Positions 24,432-35,778 of a DNA stretch of 64,000 nt are shown piece after piece. The notes below the pieces were generated by a model, which searched no databases, was not told the DNA's origin, and saw nothing but the letters and a program-made list of their open reading frames with translations. Origin of the DNA: Zerene cesonia (taxonomy: Eukaryota > Arthropoda > Insecta > Lepidoptera > Pieridae); assembly GCF_012273895.1 (NCBI RefSeq), contig NC_052119.1, forward strand, positions 1,860,001-1,924,000, written 5' to 3'. A program made the translations under genes and the position numbers. How positions within the stretch are numbered: the stretch's first letter is position 1; the number at the start of each line of letters is the position of its first letter.

Positions 24432-24597
24432 ATATAAATATAAACTCAAATTATTCGTATCTTATTTAATCCGCTACCTATAGCGCTCGACCCTAAAACT
24501 GTCTCCGACAAATATCCGGACGTGCCTAATTAGGCCAACATTTACTTTCTTAATCACGTAAATGTACAAAATTACAATCGATTGTTTTTACTTCTTA

Positions 24598-25120
24598 CTA
24601 GCTGCTACCCGCGACTTCGTTTAGGTGAACTTTGAACGTGAAATGGTGGATTTCAATAAAATTAGGCCTGAGGTATATATACACTTTTCTTTCCGAAATT
24701 CCGCAGCGGAGCAAGAGTCTGTATCAATTTCCTGAAATCCCTGAATCAGCAATTATATTGCAAATAACTTAAAACGAAATTTCTTTCACAACTACATTTA
24801 GGTTTTTTTCCTTAAGAGGCAATATATAAAGATCGGAAGAGTTGCTAATCCTCGTAAAAGAGACATTGAGTTTACCATGAGAACAACCGGTTGTCGGGTC
24901 TACACCAGAGGCTTAAAGCGTCTGCCCCTGTGACTCGTTTAGGGCAAAGCATGTGGTCACGGGGAACTGTGTGCGCTAAAACTGAAAGGGGGAGAAACTG
25001 TTTGGGGATGTGTGGTATGTGCTTATAAACACAGTCTCACCGCCACCACGTATAGGCCACCACGTATGGTGTAATATTTCGTTGTAGAGCGTTGACGATA
25101 GAGACGGGTTACGTCACCTA
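24598..25120 (-). mobile_element. 3' end of an autonomous-type Helitron
   Basis: The helicase fossil continues toward lower coordinates into a non-coding tail that ends in GTCGCGGGTAGCAGCTAG at 24598, followed by T. CTAG before T is the hallmark Helitron 3' end, and the tail resembles the CGGGGCGCAGCTAG ends of the short copies in this window. The 5' part (Rep domain, TC start) is not visible above about 25120, so only the last part of the element is present. Confidence 0.7.
24820..25120 (-). pseudogene. decayed Helitron helicase, C-terminal fragment
   Basis: Read on the minus strand, one frame gives a stretch close to the C-terminal part of Helitron (PIF1-type) helicases: F-Q-F, a stop (24976-24978), R-T-Q-F-P-V-T-T-C-F-A-L-N-E-S-Q-G-Q-T-L (Q-G-Q-T-L at 24916-24930), another stop (24913-24915), then G-V-D-P, S-H-G-K-L-N-V-S-F-T-R-I-S (24844-24867 at its end) and D-L-Y-I-L-P. 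Intact family members have a T-I-N-K-S-Q-G-Q-T-L core and a Y-V-A-L-S-R-V segment. Further upstream V-T-R-L-Y continues only after a frameshift (25080-25112). At least two in-frame stops and one frameshift show that it is dead. Confidence 0.8.
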
Positions 25121-25816
25121 AAGCCTACCTGAATTCCGTGTAACAAATATAAATGGAAAAGGTAATTAAGCAAAATAAACGGGGGTTTTGGCCAGTGCAG
25201 TCCCCCTGACTCGGATTTAAGCATTTTTTTTTATTGTACACAAATTTGACCTCTACAGTTGTATTATATGCATTGACAAATGGGAAAAAGTTGCTTAACA
25301 GGAGGTTCATTTGAGTACCTAAACCCATCATAGGCGCGCAGATATATAATAAAGACAAATAGATAATAAAGTACAAACTTACTCTGCTTTGAAAGATCTT
25401 ATTAATATATTCAAGTATTGCAAGCTTGTCTTTTTATCCTTGGATCCATACATATGTTGTAGCTGGAAGTTTAATTAAATTTTCGTTCCAATTTTAAGCT
25501 AGATTGGACGAATATTAGCAGGATAAATTCAATTAACATATGTATTAGTGACCTCAATCTAAAAATAAATGGTGAGCAGCTTAAAAGCAATTTCGCCGTT
25601 TCATCTTAAATTAATTCTGTTCATTATTTCCTATTCCTATGGGAACGGTTTAATCATTGTTATAAAATTAATTAAAAGATTAATTTAGGATTGATAGTTT
25701 TATATCGAAAAACAGTACAGTTAAAAAGTTAATAATGAAACTGAACAAAAACATGAAATGATGCCAACATCAGCATGTGTCGCAAAGAAAGTTCTAGCAA
25801 CGCTGGTGTTCAGTTT

Positions 25817-25951
25817 CCTCCGACTTCAAAAAAGGATGTGGTTCACAATTGTATTGCATTTTCGTGTTTAAATACCTCAGAACTTTTGATCGGGTTAATT
25901 GATGACGCTTTATTTAATTTGAAAAGCTGATGCCTTCCGTTCTATATGGCC
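25817..25951 (+). repeat. ACTTCAAAAAAGG-type dispersed repeat
   Basis: CCTCCGACTTCAAAAAAGGA, AATACCTCAGAACTTTTGAT and TTTGAAAAGCTGATGCCTTC match the 8534 copy in opposite orientation. Confidence 0.65.
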
Positions 25952-26056
25952 TATTTCTGATAATCTATAGGCGTTTTAGTTTATATTTGTAACATGAAGT
26001 ATGTTACCGCGGATAAAATTCGAGTATTTAATAAATCTCAGACACTAGTCCTACTA

Positions 26057-26247
26057 TCCTACTAATATTATAAATGCGAAAGTTTGTAAGGGTGTGTGTG
26101 TGTTTGTAACTCTTTCAAGCCAAAACTACTGAACCGATTACAATGAAATTTGATAGCTGGACAACTGGAATAACATATAGGCAACTTTTTATCCCGATAT
26201 TCTTACGGGATACTGACTTATGCGGGTGAAACCACGGGGCGCAGCTA
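26057..26247 (+). mobile_element. Lep1-type Helitron copy
   Basis: The copy runs TCCTACTAATATTATAAATG to ACCACGGGGCGCAGCTAG, followed by T. It has a small internal deletion where TACGTAGA normally stands. A duplicate TCCTAC start lies at 26049. A 1000-N gap begins 32 bp later. Confidence 0.87.
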
Positions 26248-26279
26248 GTATAGTATCAGTATTTTGGAATTACATTGTC

Positions 26280-27279
26280 NNNNNNNNNNNNNNNNNNNNN
26301 NNNNNNNNNNNNNNNNNNNNNNNNNNNNNNNNNNNNNNNNNNNNNNNNNNNNNNNNNNNNNNNNNNNNNNNNNNNNNNNNNNNNNNNNNNNNNNNNNNNN
26401 NNNNNNNNNNNNNNNNNNNNNNNNNNNNNNNNNNNNNNNNNNNNNNNNNNNNNNNNNNNNNNNNNNNNNNNNNNNNNNNNNNNNNNNNNNNNNNNNNNNN
26501 NNNNNNNNNNNNNNNNNNNNNNNNNNNNNNNNNNNNNNNNNNNNNNNNNNNNNNNNNNNNNNNNNNNNNNNNNNNNNNNNNNNNNNNNNNNNNNNNNNNN
26601 NNNNNNNNNNNNNNNNNNNNNNNNNNNNNNNNNNNNNNNNNNNNNNNNNNNNNNNNNNNNNNNNNNNNNNNNNNNNNNNNNNNNNNNNNNNNNNNNNNNN
26701 NNNNNNNNNNNNNNNNNNNNNNNNNNNNNNNNNNNNNNNNNNNNNNNNNNNNNNNNNNNNNNNNNNNNNNNNNNNNNNNNNNNNNNNNNNNNNNNNNNNN
26801 NNNNNNNNNNNNNNNNNNNNNNNNNNNNNNNNNNNNNNNNNNNNNNNNNNNNNNNNNNNNNNNNNNNNNNNNNNNNNNNNNNNNNNNNNNNNNNNNNNNN
26901 NNNNNNNNNNNNNNNNNNNNNNNNNNNNNNNNNNNNNNNNNNNNNNNNNNNNNNNNNNNNNNNNNNNNNNNNNNNNNNNNNNNNNNNNNNNNNNNNNNNN
27001 NNNNNNNNNNNNNNNNNNNNNNNNNNNNNNNNNNNNNNNNNNNNNNNNNNNNNNNNNNNNNNNNNNNNNNNNNNNNNNNNNNNNNNNNNNNNNNNNNNNN
27101 NNNNNNNNNNNNNNNNNNNNNNNNNNNNNNNNNNNNNNNNNNNNNNNNNNNNNNNNNNNNNNNNNNNNNNNNNNNNNNNNNNNNNNNNNNNNNNNNNNNN
27201 NNNNNNNNNNNNNNNNNNNNNNNNNNNNNNNNNNNNNNNNNNNNNNNNNNNNNNNNNNNNNNNNNNNNNNNNNNNNNNN
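26280..27279. other. assembly gap, 1000 N
   Basis: Exactly 1000 N between two Helitron copies (26057-26247 and 27280-27493). Repeat collapse is the likely cause. Confidence 0.98.
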
Positions 27280-27493
27280 TGACATCTATTGGCGAATAAT
27301 AATACTATAAATGCGAAAATTTGTGAGGATGGATGCATATGTATGTGTGCGTCTGTTTACTGAACCGATTGAAATGAAATTTGCTTCGTAGATAGCTGGA
27401 CAACTGAAAAAACACATAGGCACTTTTTATACCGATATTCCTACGGGATANNNNNNNNNNNNNNNNNNNNNNNNNNNNNNNNNNNNNNNNNNN
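27280..27493 (+). mobile_element. Lep1-related Helitron copy with alternative 5' segment, 3' end in gap
   Basis: The core ATAAATGCGAAAATTTGTGA to CCTACGGGATA is clear. It is preceded by TGACATCTATTGGCGAATAA instead of the usual TCCTACTAAT start. The 3' terminal hairpin is replaced by 43 N (27451-27493), about the length expected for the missing end. Confidence 0.75.
27451..27493. other. assembly gap, 43 N (sized)
   Basis: An odd length suggests a measured gap. It starts right after CCTACGGGATA of a Helitron copy, where the GC-rich 3' hairpin of about 37 bp should be. Confidence 0.95.
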
Positions 27494-28029
27494 ATAGCTT
27501 TAATATAAGTTTTAAGTACAGCTCAGATGAATTTGGTATACTTGTAAGTTCGTCGGAACAATCTAGAGCCCACCTTTCATCGAAACATTTTGTTTTATTA
27601 TTAATATTATTTTGATAATTTTATTTTTAAACACAGGATCTAATATGTACCTACACATAACATAATGTATTAAAAAACTAATAAAACATAAAAGAAAAGC
27701 AAAAAATCAGCTTCTAGAGTTACAAAAACAACATATATCTAGAACTTTAATTAGAACAATACATGAAGAGTTAATATTTGAGAAATAAAATGAAAATAAT
27801 TAATATAACGTAGATCCATAAATATAAAGGTGTCATTGAATTATACGACGACTCTGTGTTAACGACTCCAAATTAAGTTCTATTAGATAGAATTCTTGGA
27901 AATAAAAAATTTATAGCCTGTGTCCTTTCATGTGATATTGAAAAAGCGAAAATGTTCTAAATAAAAACACATTTCATGCTTTCATAATATATATCTTTAT
28001 CTATTTTTATACACAATTATTATATATGT
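27494..28029. other. unassigned AT-rich stretch
   Basis: I see nothing I can name. Confidence 0.55.
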
Positions 28030-28368
28030 ATTTTTTTTATGTCATAGTCGGCAATGGAGCTGGTGGGTCGCCTGATGGTAAGCGCTACCACTGCCCATGA
28101 ATATTTGGAGAGGCGTAAGGTCAATTGCAGACCTTACGTCTCTACAAATGGATTGCCGACTTTAATTGGGAAGGGATTAGGAAAAGATTGATGAGAGGAA
28201 TAAAGGAAAGGACTGGGAAGGGTAAGGAAAAGGATATGGGCCTCCAGCTCCCCCACTCGCCGTACGAAACACAATAGCATGCTATTATTTCACGCCTGTT
28301 TTCTGTGGGTGTGGTACTTCCCCGGTGCGAGCTGGCCCAATTCGTGCCGAAGCGTACTCGACTCCCAC
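28030..28368 (-). mobile_element. Metulj-like SINE copy, full length
   Basis: It runs from poly(T)-ATGTCATAGTCGGCAATGG to GCGTACTCGACTCCCAC. It contains the hairpin GAGGCGTAAGGTC / GACCTTACGTCTC and the palindrome AATAGCATGCTATT. Confidence 0.87.
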
Positions 28369-29540
28369 AGTTAAAATGTTAATATTATTTGTCAACGTAT
28401 TTTAAATGTTCTTCTAATTTTTGACAAAAATAACAAATTTGAAAATTCCAAGAAGAAACGACCATAAATTGTCTTTGGCAAATTAGCGCCCACTTATAAA
28501 CAATATTAAATTAATACAAAAAGTTTATAAGCGATCCCCCCTCGTGATCGATTTTCTTCTACTATTAAATCATTTCTTATTTACAAAGAATTTGAAAAAG
28601 ACTATAAAAGTGAAAACAAAATCTAGAAACAATTATCCTTTTTTTCATAGTAGCGTTAATTTTTTTGCACATTGACTATTATAAAACAAAGATCTCATTA
28701 TCATAAACATATTTATAATCCAGATCTCACTATGAAAAATACATACAACGACAGCAAAAAAAATCAGTGTAATTTCTTAGACGAACAATGAATATTTCAA
28801 AGAAATGGAATGTCGCTGGTTATGTAATCTGTACTTCTGTAGTGTACCAATTAGTGGTGCGCAGTTAGCAAGTAATTTAATGTCACAATCACTACGACAG
28901 ACTCGTATTACATGTCGTGACAAGTAAGAAGACTAGTTTTCGCTTGAAATTGGAAATATTGTAAGCGTTTTTACTCGACAGTGATTTGGAATGGAATATT
29001 ATCACATTATATGAATGATAACATTTTCCATTAAATTGATTAAAACTTCTATAATATTTATTACTATTCTGACTTATTACACATAACTGCAAAATAAATA
29101 AATAAGGTAAAATAGAAAACTGATTTCAAAGTTAATTGAAATAGAAATAAATTCTTGAAACACTATTAAATTAATAAATTACATCTGATAAAGGTATGAT
29201 AGACACCTTTTATAAAGCTTCATTACTTTATAATTTTGTTGAACTTTACACTGTATATTATAATTATTTTAATGAAAAAACTTAATCGCCTTGTCAGAAC
29301 TAGACCAAATTTGAATAGGACCACACAAGAGGCATTATCTTTTAAATACATAAAAAGAGAAATTAAGAATCCTCAAAACCAGTTCACACAATCGAAACTT
29401 CAGAGGCATCACAAACCTAAACAAAACAGTCAAATTAACTTCCTTTTTGAGAAAATCTAGTTGAAGATAAATCTAAATAAAATCAAGTTTATAGTAACAA
29501 TTCAATTCACAGTCGCTATTGCAATCGATCCAGCACACGG
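28369..29540. other. unassigned stretch
   Basis: Only the tRNA-like trace at 28533-28560 is recognisable. Small open frames show no coding signs. Confidence 0.5.
28533..28560 (+). repeat. trace of tRNA-like repeat
   Basis: GCGATCCCCCCTCGTGATCG parallels CGAATCCCGCCTCGTGATCA at 24153-24172, including the following T-rich stretch. The rest is gone. Confidence 0.35.
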
Positions 29541-29586
29541 AATCAGTCAGCAAATGCCGCGAAGACTCGTAAGGTCCTGATTAAAG

Positions 29587-29697
29587 ATGTTGTTTCTTGT
29601 TTTGTTAACGATGGTTGCACAAATGGCTCTAATTGCGCGAACACCTCGCACAGAATGGCACGAATTAGATGCAATGCAAAGCCTCAAATTGTGTTGA
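29587..29697 (+). CDS. candidate 36-aa peptide with signal-like N-terminus
   Basis: The frame reads MLFLVLLTMVAQMALIA followed by a polar tail that ends in Cys. Upstream, TCAGTC at 29543-29548 could be an initiator. A near-match to a downstream promoter element (AGGTCC) sits at +28. An 8-codon upstream frame starts at 29553. The stretch is less AT-rich than its surroundings. There is no homology I recognise and no nearby poly(A) signal, so it remains a weak candidate. Confidence 0.18.
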   Translation: MLFLVLLTMVAQMALIARTPRTEWHELDAMQSLKLC

Positions 29698-29917
29698 AGC
29701 ATTGTTGAGTAATGAGACGAGTTAGAATGGAAAATTTTATAAGAGAAGAGAACATTTGATTAGCTTGTTTCTTTTGTTTCGGGACTGTTAAAAAGTATAA
29801 ATGAAAATGATTGAAACACTCCATCGTTTTAGGGGTGGCATATTGAAAGTAGCAAACATATTATAAATATAATTTGAATATTTATGCGTTATATATATAA
29901 CACAAATATTTTTTTGT

Positions 29918-30207
29918 GTGGGAGTCGAGCACGCTTTAGCACGAATTGGGCCAGCTCGCACCGGGGAAGTACCACACACCCAAAGAAAACCGGCGTGAAA
30001 TAATAGCATGCTATTATGTTTCGTAGCGTGAATGGGGGAGCTGTAGGCTCGCTTCCTTTTCCTCAATCTTCCGAGTTCCTATCTTTCTTCCAGTCGCCAA
30101 TCTTTTTCCCTTAAAAGCGAGCAACGTGTTCATGGGCGGTGGTCATCGCTTACCATCACACGAACCACCAGATTAGTTGCTCGCTTATGGCACGAAAAAA
30201 TAAAAAA
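29918..30207 (+). mobile_element. Metulj-like SINE copy
   Basis: It runs from GTGGGAGTCGAGCACGCTTT to TTGCTCGCTTATGGCACGAA plus an A-rich tail. The palindrome TAATAGCATGCTATTA is present and the middle is shortened. Confidence 0.85.
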
Positions 30208-30416
30208 GTTAAACAGCTTTTTTATTTCTTCTAGGCAATATTAGTATTTGTAGAAACCGTCCACAGACCATCAGTATAACCGCATGTTGTGTCATAGCTT
30301 ATTCCCTCTGTTTAGCATCCATTTACATCAACTGATGTTTATGCAACATCGCCAATGAAACACTTGGAAATTTAAATTTTACGTTTTAAGTAAAGGTATA
30401 CAATTGATGCCATTTA

Positions 30417-30479
30417 TTAATATTGATAATTTTAATTAGATATTATTATTTAATTAATATTGATAGTTTTAATTAGATA
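30417..30479 (+). repeat. tandem duplication, 2 x 26 bp
   Basis: TTAATATTGATAATTTTAAT-TAGATA (30417-30442) is repeated with one change at 30454-30479 (period 37). Confidence 0.8.
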
Positions 30480-30523
30480 ATATATTTAGGAGAGTTTGGA
30501 ATAAATCCAAAGTAATCACACTA

Positions 30524-30730
30524 TCTAACTAATATTATAAATGTGACAGTTTGGTTGTTTGGATGTTTGTCCGGCAATCACGCTGAAACTACTGAACGGA
30601 TTTTGAAAAAAATTGGTATCCAGACAGGGTATGATCTGACTTGGGTGATATACTTTTTATCCTGATTAAAAGCTCACTTGGGATAAAACAGGAATCTTGG
30701 TATCCGGCTGGAGCCAGGACGAGCGTTTAG
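30524..30730 (+). mobile_element. Helitron-like copy, CGGAGCCG..CTAG subfamily
   Basis: It begins TCTAACTAATATTATAAATG and continues through AATCACGCTGAAACTACTGA and TTGGGATAAAACAGGAATCT. The end is CCAGGACGAGCGTTTAG, so CTAG has become TTAG. Confidence 0.78.
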
Positions 30731-30814
30731 TATCATAAAAAGATTTTGGTGAACGACTGAAGACCTCCAAACCCAAACCACACAAGGGAACGGATCTTTT
30801 TTACACGCTTTTTA

Positions 30815-30990
30815 TTAGCTTCACCTGTATGTTTGTTTGTAACCAACTTCTTTGGGCGCGATTTTGACCCACTTTAAACGGCCAGATTTCGTTCAAACTT
30901 TGTAGATTTATTGAGGACCGATGACAATACACTAATTTGATAAAATTATTCCATTTTTCAAATTGCAAAATATGATAAAAGCGTGTTTTT
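30815..30990 (+). repeat. dispersed repeat fragment (CTTCTTTGGGCGCGATTTTG)
   Basis: ACCAACTTCTTTGGGCGCGA, CACTTTAAACGGCCAGATTT and ATTGAGGACCGATGACAATA read as a well-conserved block that I associate with a common lepidopteran repeat. Only one copy is in this window, so the call rests on memory. Confidence 0.4.
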
Positions 30991-31103
30991 TAGTTTTTTT
31001 AAACTATTATAATATATTATTATTGGGTAAGGACCAAAAGTTAGATAGTTAACAAGTGTGAAATTTATTTTCTTTGTGATGCCAGAATCTACCATTACGT
31101 TAT

Positions 31104-31148
31104 CATTTTTATCATCAGCCCATACGTGTCTTCTGATGGGACACAGGC
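31104..31148 (-). mobile_element. tRNA-headed SINE, tail fragment
   Basis: ATCATCAGCCCATACGTGTC then TTCTGATGGGACACAGGCC is the reversed 3' tail of the family seen at 21656. Nothing else of it remains. Confidence 0.6.
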
Positions 31149-31199
31149 CATAACGGCACCCAACAATATAATTTTTTCATACGAAACGTCATATTATCA

Positions 31200-32432
31200 A
31201 CCCGACTTCAAATTAAGTATTTTTCGACTTTTTTGTTTTTATAACCTCTTTTTTGAATGCAGTACAGCTTTTGTTAAATAAATATCAATATAAATTACAG
31301 CAGAAGTCAACAATCAAAACTCGATATCACTTCGTACCGAATTTAATCAATATCCTACTGATTACCAACGTATTTTTTCTTCTTCTAGTAAAGCCCGTCT
31401 CTATAACAGTCCATTTGTCTGTATTCACCAAATAAAGCTTGGCAACAGCGGAACAGTATGAATAATTCCAACAAAATTCTGGATTATGTTAATATCTGAT
31501 TGTGATTCGGGAATCACTGCGAGTTGCCTTCGAGTGCGCAATTTACAAAACATTGTTACGAGTTTCAAACTTCGATACGTGCGGTTAATATATTTTGAAT
31601 TCGGAACTTTTTGTATTTTCAAATATAACGAGATTCTTGAATAAAGTCTATGGAGATGCTTATATCATTCCCGAGGATTTATACGGTTCGCTGTTAATCT
31701 TGAGATATATTAGAATTAATCCCTTTTCACCTCTTCATAACTTCAGAAGGATTTTATCGATTTCATTCCTATTCTTTCATCACTCTTTAGAATGTTTTTC
31801 TGGAACAAAAACTGTGAAACTTTTGCATATAAACAATATTTATTAAATACATTTAATTAAGAACCATAGCACACGTCGTTTTAAATAATGAATAAATACA
31901 GAAATTGTATCGTTTTTAATTTGACAAAATAGTATTTCTACAAAAAGCGGTCCATCTCTTCAACATGAATGAACAACAAGATATCAACAAAAATCCCAAC
32001 ATCCTTATAAATCGTGTTAGAATACCTACAGAGAGGACTGATGTGTTTAATCTAAATGATTGATGCGACCCCGTCAGCTGCGGTCAGTGGTCAGAACCAA
32101 ATTACAGAGCGTCTTGACACTAAATTGTCAATGGTTCTGCTATAACGCATGTCGCAAGTATGCTAGTCTTGACTTGTGATAATTGCATAGCTACGTGCCG
32201 GTGCGGTTTCATCGGCCATTGTGGGTGAATTGTGGCGTCTTTTGTTTATGATTGCGATACCGACGTGATCATATTTATATGATGTTCTATGAATATATAT
32301 TAGGATAGGAGAAAGATCGATACTGGACTGCAGTAGTACACTACGTCTCTCTGAATTTGCTGGGCGATTGCAGTCTGTACGCTTCTTTCAAATTACAAAT
32401 TGTTTAGCACAAATTTAGATAATCATCACCAT
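31200..32432. other. unassigned; GC-richer island at 32060-32280
   Basis: The patch around GATGCGACCCCGTCAGCTGC to CGATACCGACGTGATC is less AT-rich than its flanks and might be regulatory or exonic. I found no Inr/DPE pair or open frame to support it. Confidence 0.4.
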
Positions 32433-32629
32433 ATTTTTTATGTCAGAGCGGGCAACTGCCACACCACCCATGAACTACGTTGTCCGCTTTATAGGGGGTG
32501 AGGAATGAGGAAATTACTGATGGGCCTCTAGCCCCCTCACTCACTTTACGAAACACAGAACCATGCTACTATTTCACGCCGGTCATTTTTGTGGGGGTGT
32601 GGTACTTCCCTGGTGCTGGCCCAATTTGT
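32433..32629 (-). mobile_element. Metulj-like SINE, internally deleted
   Basis: Poly(T)-ATGTCAGAGCGGGCAACTG is followed almost at once by CACCACCCATGAACTACGTT. The copy ends at GTGCTGGCCCAATTTGT without the last 25 or so bases of the 5' end. Confidence 0.8.
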
Positions 32630-34041
32630 AATAAAAAATGTATTTAAAGGAGTTGCTCTAAGAAAGTGTATGTAATCGACATAGATATCGTTATAATATT
32701 ATTTACTAATAATAAAAAAGTGAATCATTAATATATATAATGAGCCCCTTTAAATATTTACTACACTAATTCTTACTTATTCTGGTACGTACAACATTTT
32801 CTTAGAAAACTACGTCAAAACGTCGTCTTTGAACATGATTCTTCGCCGTATAAGACGATAATCTCAGCTTTAGATAATCTGTGATTTAACAAAAATGGCG
32901 GGATTATGTGAAAGAGTGCTATGTCGTGACGGAGGTGCGAGATGTTGGAAATTTATTACCGTCGCGTGAATAAAGGAAATAGATGGGAAATGTGCCAGGA
33001 AAATTATTAGAAAACAGTTAATAATCTTCGATGTTTGTTTTTAAATTAAAAGTGTTGTTTTAAATCTATGAATATAAAAATGAATTCCTTTTTCCCTTGG
33101 TCGCGCCATCACGCGAGAACGGATGGACCGATTTCAAAAATTCTTGAAAAAAAGCTGCAATTTCACTGAGTGACATAGGATATATTTGTACCACGGGTGA
33201 ATCCGGGGTGAACAGCTAGTCAAGCAATAGAAATGATTTCTACATTACATTTATCCCGCTTCTTTTGTTTTAAATAATCATAAAGAATTAACCTACTTTT
33301 ATAAATGTTAGGGACATAGTACTAATCTCAGCTCGATAGTTTCTACGATAGCACTAACTGTTAGGCCAGAGACCCACATTGCTGATCTCAGGAGATTCTA
33401 TCGTACATTAGGTATACAAATGGGAGTGGTTGAAGGGCTTTGTAACTCGTTTTCAACTTCAAAAATTAACTCCCGACGCATAATGACCAAATCAGTTTGC
33501 TAGGGTTCTTTATAAAATATTCAAAATTTAAAGTAGCGATCTCGAATATTAGCTTTTCGGTACTAACTGATTTTTGTTATTTTTTTTTTAGATTTATTTA
33601 TTTATTATATTTTTAGTTACCAGTAACACATACAATAACTCCACTCCCTAGATATATCAGTATGGGGAATAATATAACAAATAATTTAATTTTTTATTGT
33701 TATCAATGAAAATAGAACATTAATAATTCAGTAGCACTAACGAGACAGGAAAATAAAAGGTGTTTATATTTGACGCGGTACGAAGCGTAGATTTTCGAAC
33801 TTCCCTACAAACTTTATAACGAAGACAAATGAAAAGGTTTTTATCTCAATGTAATAAAGTTTCCGTTGGGTCCACATGTTTCCTTTGAACACAGGTGAAG
33901 CATACATTTTAAAATTGAACACACGCTCCGTTTTGTTTATTCGAGTGAGTAATTGTATGTTCTAGAAAATTAGAATCCTACTTCCTAACTAATATGTGTC
34001 TTGTGTTTGTCTCCCTTTTTCACGTCGCAATGGAACAATTT
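32630..34041. other. mostly unassigned
   Basis: It contains the Helitron-like copy at 33070-33219 and a 24-codon frame at about 32895 with a good start context (AAAAATGGCGGG) but nothing else in its favour. Confidence 0.45.
33070..33219 (+). mobile_element. Helitron-like copy, short CTAG family
   Basis: GATTTCAAAAATTCTTGAAA, GCTGCAATTTCACTGAGTGA and CCACGGGTGAATCCGGGGTG lead to AACAGCTAG, followed by T. Confidence 0.72.
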
Positions 34042-34205
34042 TAAACCGACTTCATAAGAGGAGGAGATTATAAATTCAACTTTATTTTTTGTGTTTACGT
34101 CATAACTTTTTACTGGGTAAACCGTAAACCACTTTTCATGAATCGCTATTAGAAATCTAGTGCCTCCTATGTGGTCCCGTTTACATTTGTTCTAGTTTTG
34201 ATAGC
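34042..34205 (+). repeat. ACTTCAAAAAAGG-type dispersed repeat
   Basis: TAAACCGACTTCATAAGAGG, ACGTCATAACTTTTTACTGG and CCTATGTGGTCCCGTTTACA then TTTGTTCTAGTTTTGAT preserve the block order. Confidence 0.65.
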
Positions 34206-34389
34206 GGTTGAGTGTTTTGTCAAAAAAATAAAATGGAATGAATTTGAGTCAGGAGATAGAAGTTAGAAGTTAGAAGGAGTGATATTTTCCATGGTGGAAA
34301 AAATTGAGATGTTTCGTTTGTCTATAATCGTTTTGTCTTTAATTATATATTTTAACTTTCCCTCGCATTCATCTACATTCAACAACAAA

Positions 34390-34478
34390 TCCTACTAATA
34401 ATATAAACAAATTAGTTTGTAATTATGGTTGGAAGGATGGATGTACGGATGTTTGTTATTTACTCTTTCACGCGGAAA
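34390..34478 (+). mobile_element. Lep1-type Helitron 5' fragment
   Basis: The fragment begins TCCTACTAATAATATAAACA and contains GGATGGATGTACGGATGTTT and TACTCTTTCACGC. It breaks off after the GGAAACTGATTA position. No 3' terminus follows. Confidence 0.65.
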
Positions 34479-34984
34479 CTGATTATAGGCTGAATAAGCA
34501 CATAGTCCATAGTTAGGACTACATAATATTAGATTACAAATTTCACATCGATTCTTATTATAGATACTTATAATTTTTGTATTTTTACAATTAATTTACT
34601 CCAATTAATTATTATTTATATACTCCAATTATTATTTTAAAAATTATTGTAACTACCTTATTCAAGGGTGATAATATTTTTGCTTCAGTTTTTATCCCTG
34701 TTCAACTCAATCGGATTCGGGCGAGTAATATTATATAAGCTTAGATAAAAGGGGAAATTCCAAAGTGTTTTAATAAACTGTTGACCTTTGAGCTTCCAGT
34801 TAACAAGTATCGAACTTCGACAGTTACAAATTAAGTTCGAGAAACATCTTTGAAGCCTCTCGAGTTACTAATTATGACAAAATGACCGCATCTTAATTAA
34901 CAACAACTACTATACAACTTTAAACTATTTTAAACGCTTCTTTATTTATTTTTAAATTGTTTATTTAAATTAATATCTTCATTG

Positions 34985-35280
34985 TTTGCCTGGCACTGTT
35001 GGCTCAATGGTTTACGCCTCACACTTGAATGAAAATTCGGGGTTCGAGACTAGACGAGCTTGAATAGATTTTTAATTTATTTTTTCCCATGTAACCACAC
35101 TTTGGCCATAAATTAGTGGAATGGCGGTTATCTGAATTTGATTTCTGTTACAACCGATGAAGAAAAACATGTGAAGGCACGTCGTTAAAGCAAAGTTCAA
35201 TGACAACTGCCACCTCGCACTTGATCAGCGTGGCAGCCCGGCATCTGGTCTAATCTTTACCACAAAAACCCTTAAACACT
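34985..35280 (+). mobile_element. tRNA-headed SINE, related to 21656 copy
   Basis: A box TGGCTCAATGGTTTACG (35000-35016) and B box GGTTCGAGA (35041-35049) are preserved. The body has ACATGTGAAGGCACGTCGTT and TGATCAGCGTGGCAGCCCGG, decayed equivalents of the 21656 body. The tail is lost. Confidence 0.75.
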
Positions 35281-35508
35281 GCAGATAGAGTATTAATATT
35301 TGATCATCAATTTCCTCATTAATAATTTAATTACTATACAAGTTGAAGTTGCAATATTGCAATATGACGGATGCATAAAGATAATTAATCCAAGTCACAT
35401 TCTAGGTATAGAACGCCACGCTACGTGCCATTAAAAAAATATTACCTATCATTTAGACTTAAGAGTTACCTATATTAAATTTTGAATCAGTTCTGAAAAA
35501 AGGCGGAA

Positions 35509-35778
35509 ATGTCCTCAATTGAAAATGAGCTGGTGACACGTTTGATGGATCACCACCACCTATTTAATATGCAGGAGTAATAAAGGATAAGGATATAATT
35601 GATGCCTAGAATAAAGGAATGGACTGGGAGGGCAAATGGTGAGGCAAATGATACCGGTTCCCCCACACATCAAACGAAAAACTGTAGCATGCATCTATTT
35701 CAAGCTGACCTTCTGTGGGGGTGTGGTACCTAGATGGTGCGGGATAGCTGAATTTCTGAAACGTGCTCGACTCCCACA
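35509..35778 (-). mobile_element. Metulj-like SINE, diverged
   Basis: AATGAGCTGGTGACACGTTT, AAGGAATGGACTGGGAGGGC, CTGTGGGGGTGTGGTACCTA and CGTGCTCGACTCCCAC mark a reversed, strongly mutated copy. Confidence 0.8.

Noticed and set aside
32893..32967. AACAAAAATGGCGGGATTAT, a good start context followed by 24 codons.
   Set aside because: It is too short, with no splice donor of quality and no downstream exon.
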